The translations under genes were made by a program, and so were the position numbers. From NCBI GenBank assembly GCA_016937995.1, contig JAFGVM010000075.1, positions 1 to 24,426 on the forward strand: 24,426 bases of DNA. The letters are read 5' to 3'. The notes under the pieces are model-generated. The model ran no database searches and was not told the origin of the DNA. It was given only the letters and a program-made list of their open reading frames with translations. The stretch is from Candidatus Delongbacteria bacterium (GTDB lineage: Bacteria > UBA4055). Of this stretch, positions 14,514 through 23,322 are shown piece after piece. Each line of letters starts with the position of its first letter. The first letter of the stretch is position 1.

Positions 14514-16604
14514 ATGATAGAAAAAATATACCAAATAGGTAAATGTTTATCAGGCAACCAAGAACCAATTGATAAATACGTGCAAAAAGTGAAAATAAAA
14601 AAAAATACAAAGATCGACGAAAGCTTTGAATCAGAAACGAAATTATTTATTGCAAAAGTTGTTTACAACATTCCTGAATTAAGAATTGAATTTGAGCTAC
14701 AAAAAGAATATGAACTCGGTGATGAAAAAAGATATAATTTTCTTGATACACCTAGAGCTCGAAGTAGAAAATTTCATTTGGTATGGTTAAGTAAAGATTT
14801 TAAAAATCTTGTTAAATATCCATTTAAAGAAATAAAGACTCAGATTAGTTTAGAACGAGATAAAATAAAGGATTTTGACGAGAAGTTTGCATATCTATGC
14901 AAGATGATAAACATGGTTATTGAAAGTAAAATTGACGGTAACAAAATTTATACACCAGATAATGTCTTAGAATCAGAAAAATTTAAGGTTTACTTAAGAA
15001 AAAAAACTGGAAATTTGTCTGATAATATTGAAGATCAAATTAATGAACTTCACACTGATTTGACCGAAGAGTACATTAAGAAATTTTTACTCGAACTTAA
15101 ACCAAAACAAGACATTGCTTTTTATATCCCAGTTATTAAATATCTTGACGAAACAGAAACACTAAAAGAAGCGTATATAACAGAACATAGAGAGTATCGC
15201 AATTTTTATTTGCTAACCAAAAATGATACGAGTGTTACTTCAGCTAATATTGACAACAGCACAGTAACAGAATATTGTTATCTATGTAAACAAAAAGCTG
15301 AATCCGTAAAAGTTCCAACTTTTGAAAGAGGAGCAATAACTCAGATCTTTGTAACAACTACCATAAATTCAGCTAGGAATATATCAGATAATAAATACAA
15401 AGAAAATTTCTCCATCTGTAATGATTGCTTAGAAGCAATTAAAGTTGGTGAAAAATATATCCGTGAGCATTATAGATTTAAGTTTGCAGAGTTAAATACT
15501 TATCTCATACCATATTTTTACGATATAAAAGATGATTTTGATTATCAATTAGTATCAAATGAAATAAAAAAAGATACAGAACTTTTATTTCAAGGGGCGG
15601 AAGTAAAGAATTTTATAAACTCAATTAAAGACGAGCTCGATGATACAAGTGATAAATTCCAATTTTGGAAAAACAATATATTTTCTCTTACATTTATTAG
15701 CTACCAATCTGATGGTAATAGCTTTAAAATCACAAATATTATTGAAGAGGTTTCCAAATCACGATTTGAGATTATCATTAAAGCTTTTGCTGAGGAATTT
15801 GCAAAATTAACAGATTATGTACGCAAATTTTCGATTGAAAGTATATACAGTTTAATTCCTGTAAAAAATAACAGCAAAGCTAAAAATGAAGCAATGGAAT
15901 TTTTCAACGCTTTATTTAAACTCAATATTATTGAGAGGAAAAACATTATAAAGCATTTTTGTCAATCCATGCATTACTTATTCCATTTAAAACCTGACAA
16001 ATTTTATACAAGCAGTGACATTTATAAAAATCTAAAAAAAGGTGAAATATTTGATTTTACAATCAAGGATTATGTCTTTAGATATTTGATTATAATCAAT
16101 GCGCTAGAAAAACTTAATATTTTAAAACAGGAGGTAAAATCTATGTCGGAAGATCTGTTAAAATGCGAAGAAGAAGCTTTCATTAATACGCAAAAACTAG
16201 GTGAACAGGAGAGGTCACTTTTTTATCTTGGCTTGATTTTAAGAAAGATTGCGGTAAAACAACAGAGTAAAGGGCACTACTCTGCTCCTATTCTACAAAA
16301 AATCCAATTCCAGGGCATGAACAGCAAAGATATTCAAAGGCTATATCTTGATATCATGGAGAAGGTAAAGCAGTACGAAATTGAGAAATGGACAAATGAC
16401 CGTGAAGAACTTCATCGTTATATGAAAGGATTTCACAACTATTTTGATCGTAACCTGAAAAATTGGCAGCTAAGCGAGGAGGAGAATGTATTTTATCTTT
16501 TAAGCGGATACGCATATTTAGTTGCCGATAGTACCATTAATAAAGATGAGGCACTTGAAAACAAAACTAACGAATTAGAAGGAGATAATAAAAATGGAAA
16601 CTAA
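14514..16604 (+). CDS. cas8b: Type I-B Cascade large subunit Cas8b (Csh1/TM1802-like)
   Basis: Cas8b is the large subunit of the type I-B Cascade, expected to read the PAM and recruit Cas3. It is 696 residues. Two CxxC pairs, Cys255/Cys258 (CYLCKQ) and Cys302/Cys305 (CNDCLE), form the zinc site typical of Cas8b. The N-terminus MIEKIYQIGKCL and the overall size agree with the Csh1 group, and the position directly before cas7 and cas5 is diagnostic. AGAGGT lies 5-6 nt before the ATG. The stop lies 11 nt inside cas7. An internal AGGAGGT plus in-frame ATG at codon 544 suggests separate translation of the C-terminal domain, listed as its own entry. The composition is poorer in GATC than the housekeeping genes. 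Confidence 0.9.
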   Translation: MIEKIYQIGKCLSGNQEPIDKYVQKVKIKKNTKIDESFESETKLFIAKVVYNIPELRIEFELQKEYELGDEKRYNFLDTPRARSRKFHLVWLSKDFKNLVKYPFKEIKTQISLERDKIKDFDEKFAYLCKMINMVIESKIDGNKIYTPDNVLESEKFKVYLRKKTGNLSDNIEDQINELHTDLTEEYIKKFLLELKPKQDIAFYIPVIKYLDETETLKEAYITEHREYRNFYLLTKNDTSVTSANIDNSTVTEYCYLCKQKAESVKVPTFERGAITQIFVTTTINSARNISDNKYKENFSICNDCLEAIKVGEKYIREHYRFKFAELNTYLIPYFYDIKDDFDYQLVSNEIKKDTELLFQGAEVKNFINSIKDELDDTSDKFQFWKNNIFSLTFISYQSDGNSFKITNIIEEVSKSRFEIIIKAFAEEFAKLTDYVRKFSIESIYSLIPVKNNSKAKNEAMEFFNALFKLNIIERKNIIKHFCQSMHYLFHLKPDKFYTSSDIYKNLKKGEIFDFTIKDYVFRYLIIINALEKLNILKQEVKSMSEDLLKCEEEAFINTQKLGEQERSLFYLGLILRKIAVKQQSKGHYSAPILQKIQFQGMNSKDIQRLYLDIMEKVKQYEIEKWTNDREELHRYMKGFHNYFDRNLKNWQLSEEENVFYLLSGYAYLVADSTINKDEALENKTNELEGDNKNGN
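16143..16604 (+). CDS. cas11b: Cas11b-like small subunit from internal start in cas8b
   Basis: Inside cas8b, AGGAGGT at 16129-16135 is the strongest Shine-Dalgarno I noticed in the window and lies 7 nt before an in-frame ATG at 16143. Translation would give a 153-residue, mostly helical, highly charged protein (MSEDLLKCEEEAFINTQKLG to the Cas8b C-terminus). In type I-B, I-C and I-D systems a small subunit, Cas11, is known to be made from an internal start near the 3' end of the large-subunit gene, and it lines the Cascade belly. Size, position and signal all match that arrangement. There is no separate cas11 gene in the locus. The assignment is inferred from sequence only. Confidence 0.75.
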   Translation: MSEDLLKCEEEAFINTQKLGEQERSLFYLGLILRKIAVKQQSKGHYSAPILQKIQFQGMNSKDIQRLYLDIMEKVKQYEIEKWTNDREELHRYMKGFHNYFDRNLKNWQLSEEENVFYLLSGYAYLVADSTINKDEALENKTNELEGDNKNGN

Positions 16605-17742
16605 AAATGAAAAGAAAGATAACACCGTTATCAATAACTCGGACTTTATTTTTCTCTATGAGGCAACAATGTGTAATCCCAACGGTGACCCAGACATGGA
16701 AAACAAACCACGCATGGATTATGATACCAAAACTAATCTCGTATCCAAGTATCGTAAAAAAAGAGATATCCGGAATTACGCAAAAGAAAACAAAAAGCTG
16801 ATTTTTGTGGATACTGAAGACGAACGGAAAGTTTCGGTTGAACAAAGGTTAGAGACTGTCTTTAAAGCATTCTTAGCAGATGAAAATAGTCAAGAAGAGT
16901 TACAGAAAGTAGATATCTGGAAAAATTGCTTTGATAAATTAGATAATGCAGAACAGGGCAAATCGACAGTTGAAATTTACGAGAAATTAAAAAAAATCAG
17001 TGTAATGAAAAAAACAGAAGTTGCTAAAGATGAGAAGCTTAAATTTATTAATGATAATTTTTCTAAACTTAACAATGAACTACTTACCCACATTGTCAAA
17101 ACCAAGCTTTACGACATAAGGCTTTTTGGCAGTGCTTTTGCAGTCGGTGGGTTTTCTAGAACATTTACCGGTCCGGTTCAGCTAAGTTGGGGGTATTCGC
17201 TTCATCCGGTAGAACTAATGAAATCTAATGCCTTGGTAACCATCATGAATGATGATAATTCAACTTTTGGTCGAGATAACAATCTTTATTATTCGCTAAT
17301 TGCTTACAGTGGAACAATCAGCAAAACTTTGGCTGATAAAACTAATCTTTCTGAAAAAGATATTACTTTTTTCAGGGAAGCAATCATCAAATCAACTAAT
17401 GCAACGCCAACTGCTTCCAAAACCAATTTACGACCAGTAGCCTACCTTGAAGTAAAATACAAAAAAGAGTTCGACGGTTTCATGTGTGATCTGCGGAACT
17501 TCTTAAAACTTGATAAAGAAAAAAGTGTTGATCCAATCCGCAATAGAAGCCATGTGAAAATCAACATAGAACAACTTGTAGATTTCTTAAAAATAGATCA
17601 AGTCAAAGATAAAATCGAAAAAATCATTGTTTGGGAATCTTTGACTCTAAAAGATGACGATAAACTATTTACGGATCTCTCTATTAAAGATAATAATGAA
17701 ATTGAACTCGTGGACAGAGAAACCCTCAAAGTTATAGTATAA
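16594..17742 (+). CDS. cas7: Type I-B Cascade backbone Cas7 (Csh2-like)
   Basis: Cas7 is the repeated RAMP subunit that coats the crRNA spacer in Cascade. It is 382 residues. FLYEATMCNPNGDPDMENKP (about 20-39) followed by PRMDYDTK is the strongly conserved Cas7/Csh2 (DevR-type) N-terminal signature. RLFGSAFAVGG and FTGPVQLSWGYSLHPVE are further family markers in the middle. The gene overlaps the end of cas8b by 11 nt, and GAAGGAG lies about 10 nt upstream of its ATG. cas5 begins 11 nt after the stop. Nothing appears missing. Confidence 0.95.
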   Translation: METKNEKKDNTVINNSDFIFLYEATMCNPNGDPDMENKPRMDYDTKTNLVSKYRKKRDIRNYAKENKKLIFVDTEDERKVSVEQRLETVFKAFLADENSQEELQKVDIWKNCFDKLDNAEQGKSTVEIYEKLKKISVMKKTEVAKDEKLKFINDNFSKLNNELLTHIVKTKLYDIRLFGSAFAVGGFSRTFTGPVQLSWGYSLHPVELMKSNALVTIMNDDNSTFGRDNNLYYSLIAYSGTISKTLADKTNLSEKDITFFREAIIKSTNATPTASKTNLRPVAYLEVKYKKEFDGFMCDLRNFLKLDKEKSVDPIRNRSHVKINIEQLVDFLKIDQVKDKIEKIIVWESLTLKDDDKLFTDLSIKDNNEIELVDRETLKVIV

Positions 17743-17753
17743 CAGGATTCAAC

Positions 17754-18515
17754 ATGAAAACATTTATTGTAGATTTTAAAGGCAAATTTGCTAACTTCAA
17801 GAAGTTTTACAGTAATTCTTCGGCTCTGTCTTACTATTTTCCGCCAAGAACGGCAATTACTGGCATTTTTGCTGCCATATTAGGCAGAGAAAAGGAAAGT
17901 TATCATGAAGAGTTTTGTTTTGTAAACTTTAAAGTAGCAATTGCGATTAAAAGCAAATTGAAAAAAAGTATACACAAGATCAACTATCTAAAAGTTGAAA
18001 ATCCAAATCAGCTAAATGGTTCTCATAACGATACAAGAACACAAGTGCCTTTTGAGATGTTATCTGCAGCTGACTTTAGGAAACAGATTCATTATCGTCT
18101 ATACTGTAACTGCTCAGAACCTTTATATGAGGAGTTAATCCAAACAATAACATCATATACTCAGAAATTTCCAATATATCTAGGGAAAGCTGGCTTGTCT
18201 GGACAGATTTCCCTGATAGCAGAAGATTCAGAATTAAAGTTAGCTATTGATGAAAACATTGAAAACTATAATTTGTTTGTAACACCATTACCCAAACAAA
18301 CTATAGCTGATATTGAGTTCAAACAAAATGAAACACTTAATATTTATGAAGATAGTATGCCTTTAACTTATGATAAAGATTACAGCAGGCAAACTTGCGA
18401 GATTAAAACTTATATATTTGGCAATGGAGAGCCTTTATTGGTTAAAGTAAAGAAATCTTTTTATCTTATTGAGTATTGTTCAGAATCAGAAAATATTTTT
18501 TTCTTGGAGGACTAG
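17754..18515 (+). CDS. cas5: Cascade subunit Cas5 (type I-B, Cas5h/Cas5b)
   Basis: Cas5 caps the 5' handle of the crRNA in Cascade. The 253-residue protein starts MKTFIVDFKGKFANFKKFYS, then SSALSYYFPPRTAITGIFAA, the standard Cas5 N-terminal RAMP fold with its conserved PPRT-x-GI turn. The middle shows an RTQVPFEML segment and KFPIYLGKAGLSGQI, also seen in Cas5 proteins. The C-terminal half is less conserved. Because a dedicated Cas6 is present, this Cas5 is unlikely to be the processing nuclease. The end of the gene contains GGAGG (18506-18510), which serves as Shine-Dalgarno for cas3, so the two are closely coupled. Confidence 0.92.
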   Translation: MKTFIVDFKGKFANFKKFYSNSSALSYYFPPRTAITGIFAAILGREKESYHEEFCFVNFKVAIAIKSKLKKSIHKINYLKVENPNQLNGSHNDTRTQVPFEMLSAADFRKQIHYRLYCNCSEPLYEELIQTITSYTQKFPIYLGKAGLSGQISLIAEDSELKLAIDENIENYNLFVTPLPKQTIADIEFKQNETLNIYEDSMPLTYDKDYSRQTCEIKTYIFGNGEPLLVKVKKSFYLIEYCSESENIFFLED

Positions 18516-18518
18516 CTT

Positions 18519-20876
18519 TTGTTGTTTTATTCACATAAATACAAAGATAAACCTCAAAAGAATAAATTGTTAAAAGATCATCTTTCGAAAGTTTCAGACT
18601 ATATAAGAAACAATGTATACCCACATATTTTTTTCCCGAATTTAGTTGATGTTGCTAAGGTTATTGAAACAGTAGGTTGTTTTCATGACCTTGGCAAATA
18701 TACCAGCTATTTTCAAGATTATTTAGATGATATTTTCAAAGGCGCAGAAAAGAAACATGCTTTTATTTCTGCTGTAGCAGCTTTTAATTATCTAACTGAA
18801 AACAAACTTACGGATTATGAAAAATATCTTGTTTATTTTGTAATCAAAAATCACCACCTGAATTTATCCTACCTGAAAGATGATATTTGGTTTGATGAGT
18901 TTAAAATCGTTGAGCAACAAAATTTAATTACAAAACAAGCCAATGATTTAAAGAAAAACTTTCTCAACATCAAAGGTGATTTTCCACAATCTCTAAAGGA
19001 AGAATATTTGGCTATCAATAATGAGATGCAAACAATTATCCGTAAAATGGTAAAAAGAATAACTCAAAAAGATGTAAATATTGCAAATTACTTCTGCTTT
19101 AACTATTTCTTTTCAATATTGATTGAATCTGATAAACTAAATGCTTCAAATACTGAATGTTACCAACTGCAGCAAATACCACCAGATATTATTACGAATT
19201 ACATCAATAATAAATTTAGAGCTGAAAGCAAAAATAATAACCGAAATGAAGCCAGAATAGAAATTGAAAATAATGTTGACGACATCAAACTTGATATGGA
19301 AAAAATCTTTTCAATCACTGCGCCGACTGGAATTGGCAAAACTTTAGCATCAATTAACTTTTCTATTAAACTTAAATATAGAATAGTAAAAGAAAAAGGC
19401 TACATTCCGCAAATTATCTATTGTCTGCCATTTATTAATATTATTGAACAGGTTGAAAAAGAATTTACAAACATTCTAAGTGATACAAATTTAAAAATCA
19501 TCAAGCACCATAGCTTTACAGATATTTTTTCATTAGCAAAACAGGATGAAAGCAGCAATTACAATTATGAAAACTATAAAATGCTAGTGGAAACTTGGCA
19601 GGGTGATTTCGTTCTAACAAGTTTTGTACAATTGCTTCATACTTTAATAGGCAATAAGAATAGATTACTAAAAAAATTTCATCATTTAGCTGGATCAATT
19701 ATAATACTTGATGAAGTACAAAGCTTGGATTGTAAGTATTGGCCATTAATTGGGGCTGCTCTTTATAATTTGACTAAGTATTTAGATGCCAAAATTATTT
19801 TAATGACAGCGACACAGCCTTATTTATTCGAAAATCTTGATAAGGTTGGCATAAGTAATGTCATTACACCTCGTGAACTGTTACAAAATAACGCTAAATA
19901 TTTTAGAGAATTGAAAAGAACTAAAATTATTCCAAATTTTAAAACTAAATTACAAACAACAGATGAGTTTATTTCATTTTTTAAAGATGTTTATCAAGAT
20001 AATAAGTCATGTTTGATTGTTTTGAATACAATAAATCGCTCTAAAGAGGTTTATGAAAAAGTTAAAGAGAACTATAAAAAAACTAAACAAAGTATATTTT
20101 ATCTTTCAACATCTTTAATCCCCAAACAGCGGCTTTTAGTTATTAGAAAAGTTAAGAAATTGCTTAAAGCTAAAAAACCAGTCATTCTAATTTCAACACA
20201 AAGCATTGAAGCAGGTGTTGATCTAGATTTCGACATGGGAATAAGAGATATTGGTCCGATAGATTCAATAATACAGGTTGCAGGCAGAATAAACCGAGAA
20301 AATGATGAAGACAAAGGAAGTCATTGTCCCCTTTATGTAGTTTATTTTATAGATGACAGTATAAATGTTTATGGTCAGATACTTGTTAAAACAGCACTGG
20401 AAACATTAGATGACCAAACTGAAATATTTGAAGAAAAGTATCCTGGCTTTATAAAGAAATATTTTTCTTTACTGAGTCAAAGAATTTCTCAAAACACAGA
20501 AATATTTGAAGCAATGAAAGTACTTGACTATACAACAAATAATGATAAATGCGGAATTGATAGTTTTAAGTTGATAGAAACCAAAGATGAGATGGTAGAT
20601 GTATTTATTGACTGGTACAACGGTGAGAACTCAGAAGAGAGTATTCTTCAAAGATATTTAACTGCTATTGAAAGTAAAAACAAGGAGAATACTTTAAAGC
20701 TAAACCGTCATTTCAAACAATACATTATTAGTTGCAAAAAGAAATATATCTCATCCTTGCCTGAAAATTATAGAATTTATGAGAATCTTTATTATATACC
20801 AAATGAGTTATTCAAAGACTATTATAAAAAAGACACAGGATTTATTGGAAAAGATATATCCATATTAATCTTCTAA
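18519..20876 (+). CDS. cas3: CRISPR helicase-nuclease Cas3
   Basis: Cas3 is the signature type I effector that unwinds and degrades the target after Cascade binding. The protein has 785 residues with the HD nuclease first and the helicase second. HD residues are His21, His56-Asp57 (CFHDLGK), His80 and His112-His113 (KNHH). Helicase motifs are Walker A APTGIGKT (268-275), DEVQ (398-401), LMTATQP, SIEAGVDLDF and the motif VI segment QVAGRINR (586-593). All look intact. No ATG is available near the start; the first codon is TTG at 18519, placed 8 nt after GGAGG. A second TTG follows immediately at 18522. The coding sequence is AT-rich with few GATC sites, like cas8b to cas5. Confidence 0.96.
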   Translation: MLFYSHKYKDKPQKNKLLKDHLSKVSDYIRNNVYPHIFFPNLVDVAKVIETVGCFHDLGKYTSYFQDYLDDIFKGAEKKHAFISAVAAFNYLTENKLTDYEKYLVYFVIKNHHLNLSYLKDDIWFDEFKIVEQQNLITKQANDLKKNFLNIKGDFPQSLKEEYLAINNEMQTIIRKMVKRITQKDVNIANYFCFNYFFSILIESDKLNASNTECYQLQQIPPDIITNYINNKFRAESKNNNRNEARIEIENNVDDIKLDMEKIFSITAPTGIGKTLASINFSIKLKYRIVKEKGYIPQIIYCLPFINIIEQVEKEFTNILSDTNLKIIKHHSFTDIFSLAKQDESSNYNYENYKMLVETWQGDFVLTSFVQLLHTLIGNKNRLLKKFHHLAGSIIILDEVQSLDCKYWPLIGAALYNLTKYLDAKIILMTATQPYLFENLDKVGISNVITPRELLQNNAKYFRELKRTKIIPNFKTKLQTTDEFISFFKDVYQDNKSCLIVLNTINRSKEVYEKVKENYKKTKQSIFYLSTSLIPKQRLLVIRKVKKLLKAKKPVILISTQSIEAGVDLDFDMGIRDIGPIDSIIQVAGRINRENDEDKGSHCPLYVVYFIDDSINVYGQILVKTALETLDDQTEIFEEKYPGFIKKYFSLLSQRISQNTEIFEAMKVLDYTTNNDKCGIDSFKLIETKDEMVDVFIDWYNGENSEESILQRYLTAIESKNKENTLKLNRHFKQYIISCKKKYISSLPENYRIYENLYYIPNELFKDYYKKDTGFIGKDISILIF

Positions 20877-20894
20877 CCACTACGGAGCTACTTC

Positions 20895-21425
20895 ATGCAA
20901 ATATCATTAACAAAAAAGGTTCAGGATTATCTGGGAATAAAAACTCTTGAGAATTATGTAGAGCAGGATTCTTTTATGACTGATTGGGGTGTTAATTATT
21001 TTACATTGAACAGGAAGCAAATATTTGTTTTTATGAACAGAAAAACAAAATTTATTGTTATCGTGCCTTTTACGAGCAAGAAAAATCTTATTTATGATTT
21101 TGATGACAGACTTGAACTTGAATTAATTAGAGCCGGTGTGCCTCAAGATAAATTAGATGAAATCTATCTCGGGCTTGATAATATAAGATTTATAAAGAAT
21201 GACAGCAAATCGTTTATAGCTTCACAAGTCCAGATGATAAAAGATATTAAAAGTTATCTTTATAAAGGAATTTTTTGGCATGAAGATATACCTGAAATGG
21301 CTAATACTACTTTAGTTAAATTCCATGACGGGTATGATGATCCGGTTATCAGGCTTTTTGACGAGCTTGATCTGCCTGTTAAACTAATAAAATACGAAGA
21401 ACTCAAAAATCATCCAAGAATATAG
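20895..21425 (+). CDS. DUF6933-like accessory protein between cas3 and cas1
   Basis: This 176-residue protein is not one of the standard Cas proteins. The pattern ISLTKKVQDYLGIK, then WGVNYFTLNRKQIFVFMNRK, then TKFIVIVPFTSKKNLI resembles DUF6933, a poorly characterised family with a W-x-N...R-K...F-x-N-x-x-T core. The central part (ELIRAGVPQDKLDEIYLGLD) and the SQVQMIKDIK helix also fit that layout. It has no signal peptide, membrane segment or Cys. It lies 18 nt after cas3 and 13 nt before cas1, with GGAG upstream of its ATG, so it is part of the cas transcript. Its composition is closer to cas1 than to cas3. A role in CRISPR is suggested only by location. The family call is from memory of the pattern. 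Confidence 0.6.
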   Translation: MQISLTKKVQDYLGIKTLENYVEQDSFMTDWGVNYFTLNRKQIFVFMNRKTKFIVIVPFTSKKNLIYDFDDRLELELIRAGVPQDKLDEIYLGLDNIRFIKNDSKSFIASQVQMIKDIKSYLYKGIFWHEDIPEMANTTLVKFHDGYDDPVIRLFDELDLPVKLIKYEELKNHPRI

Positions 21426-21438
21426 AGTAATTAATATT

Positions 21439-22407
21439 ATGGACTTAATTTTTACCACACCCGGCACATATTTATCCGTCAAAGACGAGATGATTCTTGT
21501 TACTGTCAGTGATAATAAAACAAAGGTATCACCTGCGAAGGTTGACAGGCTTATTCTTACGAGTGATGGCGTTATAACGACTGCAGTGATCAATCTTTGT
21601 ACTGAGAACAATATTGATATTATTATTTTGGATAAATATGGTAATCCATCCGGCAGGTTCTGGCATTGCAGATTCGGATCACTTACTACGATTCGCAGAA
21701 GACAGCTTGAATACAGCGAGATTGACAAGGGATTTGAGATTGCAAAAGGTTGGATCGTTCAAAAGATTTTGAATCAAATTGAATTCTGTGAAGAAATTTC
21801 AAAAAACAGAACGTTACTTCAAGATGATATTACTGCTAAACTAAATTCGATCAGAAACAATTTAGAGAGTCTTAAAAATTTAGAATGTAATTCTGAAACA
21901 AAAATTGGAAATATCATCGGGCTTGAAGGGAATAGTTCAAGAATGTATTTTGAGATACTTAATCTGTGTTTATCAGACAGATTTAAGTTCAGCGGCAGGA
22001 GCAGACAGCCTGCTGAAGATCCTTTTAATGCTTTTTTGAACTATGCCTACGGTGTTCTTTATTCCGAAGTTGAAAAGGCTTGTATTATTGCAGGGTTAGA
22101 TCCGTATATAGGTTTTTTGCATACAGACAATTATAATAAAAAATCACTTGTCTTTGATTTGATCGAAAATTTCAGAATTGATGCAGATAAAGTTGTATTC
22201 CGACTATTTTCAAAAAAGCTGGTTAACAGTTCAATGTACGATCAGCTCAAAGCAGGTTATTCTCTAAACAAGGAAGGTAAGAGATTGCTTTTTGATGAAC
22301 GAAGTAAATACTACGAAAAAATCGTGAGATATGGTAACAAGAATATTGCACGAAGCAATATAGTTCAAGCATTTTGCCACAGATTTGCAAATGAATTATT
22401 AAAATAA
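21439..22407 (+). CDS. cas1: CRISPR integrase Cas1
   Basis: Cas1 is the metal-dependent integrase that inserts new spacers at the leader end of the array, in complex with Cas2. It is 322 residues. Catalytic residues are Glu163 (IIGLEGNSSRMYFE), His228 (GFLHTDN) and Glu243 (FDLIENFR), with the surrounding RQPAEDPFNAFLNYAYG segment (189-205) typical of the family. The N-terminal beta domain begins MDLIFTTPGTYLSV. The gene has a short gap on both sides (13 nt before, 13 nt to cas2). Sequence style is close to the host housekeeping genes, unlike the interference genes. Confidence 0.97.
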   Translation: MDLIFTTPGTYLSVKDEMILVTVSDNKTKVSPAKVDRLILTSDGVITTAVINLCTENNIDIIILDKYGNPSGRFWHCRFGSLTTIRRRQLEYSEIDKGFEIAKGWIVQKILNQIEFCEEISKNRTLLQDDITAKLNSIRNNLESLKNLECNSETKIGNIIGLEGNSSRMYFEILNLCLSDRFKFSGRSRQPAEDPFNAFLNYAYGVLYSEVEKACIIAGLDPYIGFLHTDNYNKKSLVFDLIENFRIDADKVVFRLFSKKLVNSSMYDQLKAGYSLNKEGKRLLFDERSKYYEKIVRYGNKNIARSNIVQAFCHRFANELLK

Positions 22408-22420
22408 CATAAGAGGTATT

Positions 22421-22723
22421 ATGTATATTTGGGTGATATATGATATTGAAAGTTCAAAACCGGGCGACAAAAGAAGAAGGCAGATAATAAAAAAGATCGA
22501 AAAATTCGGTTTGCTTCGTGTACAAAAATCAGTTTTTCTTGGAAATATTGAGAATAATCGGGTAGAAGAACTTGAGCTGTTCTCCGAATCATTGATCAAT
22601 CCAAAAACAGACAGTGTTTATATATTCCCAATGTGTAAAACTGATTTTGATAATGTGAAAATGATAGGTTTGGGGTTTGATAAGAAAATGGTAAGTGATG
22701 AAATCAATAATTTATTTTTTTGA
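22421..22723 (+). CDS. cas2: CRISPR adaptation protein Cas2
   Basis: Cas2 forms the dimer core of the Cas1-Cas2 integration complex. It is 100 residues with the ferredoxin-like start MYIWVIYDIE, in which Asp8 is the conserved metal-site position. The KRRRQIIKKIEKFG helix and KSVFLGNIE strand follow the usual fold. The C-terminal DSVYIFPMCKTDF strand ends the core. AAGAGGT lies before the ATG. The stop overlaps an in-frame TTG of cas4. Confidence 0.95.
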   Translation: MYIWVIYDIESSKPGDKRRRQIIKKIEKFGLLRVQKSVFLGNIENNRVEELELFSESLINPKTDSVYIFPMCKTDFDNVKMIGLGFDKKMVSDEINNLFF

Positions 22724-22728
22724 GATAT

Positions 22729-23322
22729 ATGTTTAACGAATATAGAAAATATATAACAGCTACAGATCTTCAAGAATTCTGGTATTGCCCAAGGTTTATT
22801 TATTATATGTATGTTACAAGAATAAGGCAGTATGAAGAAAAAAGGTTCAAGGTTCAAATTGGAAGAGAAGTTCATAAAGCAAAAGCTTTAGAAAAAGAAT
22901 ACTTGAGAAAATCACTGGGTGTAATAAAACAAGAAAAGGAAGTCTATCTTAGTGACGATAATTTGGGAATTTGCGGAATAATTGATGAAGTATTACATTT
23001 AGAAGACGGTAGCATGACAATTCTAGAATATAAGTACGCTGAGAACAAACATAAGTTCAGAACACAGTTTTATCAGGCTGTTTATTACTCCATCCTTGTT
23101 GATTCTAATTATAAAACAAATATAAATTCATGTTATTTCGTTTATTCTAGATCAGGAACGAAACCTTTTAAGTATGAAATAAAACCAAAGCATAAAGAAT
23201 TTGTAAAAGATTGTATAAATGAATTCAAAAAGATTTATTACGAAGGATATTATCCAAAGAGAACAAAATATCTACGACAATGTTTAGATTGTACTTATAA
23301 CAAAATTTGTGATAAATATTGA
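22729..23322 (+). CDS. cas4: CRISPR exonuclease Cas4
   Basis: Cas4 is a RecB-like iron-sulfur nuclease that trims prespacers and sets PAM and orientation. From ATG 22729 it is 197 residues; a TTG at 22720 overlapping the cas2 stop is an alternative adding three residues. ITATDLQEFWYCPRFIYY holds the first cluster Cys (20), and CLDCTYNKIC near the end holds the other three (185, 188, 194). Nuclease residues are Asp86 (GIIDEV), Glu100 and Lys102 (LEYKYAE) and the QFYQAVYY helix. The domain is complete. The order cas1-cas2-cas4 differs from the more common cas4-cas1-cas2 of type I-B loci. Confidence 0.93.
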   Translation: MFNEYRKYITATDLQEFWYCPRFIYYMYVTRIRQYEEKRFKVQIGREVHKAKALEKEYLRKSLGVIKQEKEVYLSDDNLGICGIIDEVLHLEDGSMTILEYKYAENKHKFRTQFYQAVYYSILVDSNYKTNINSCYFVYSRSGTKPFKYEIKPKHKEFVKDCINEFKKIYYEGYYPKRTKYLRQCLDCTYNKICDKY

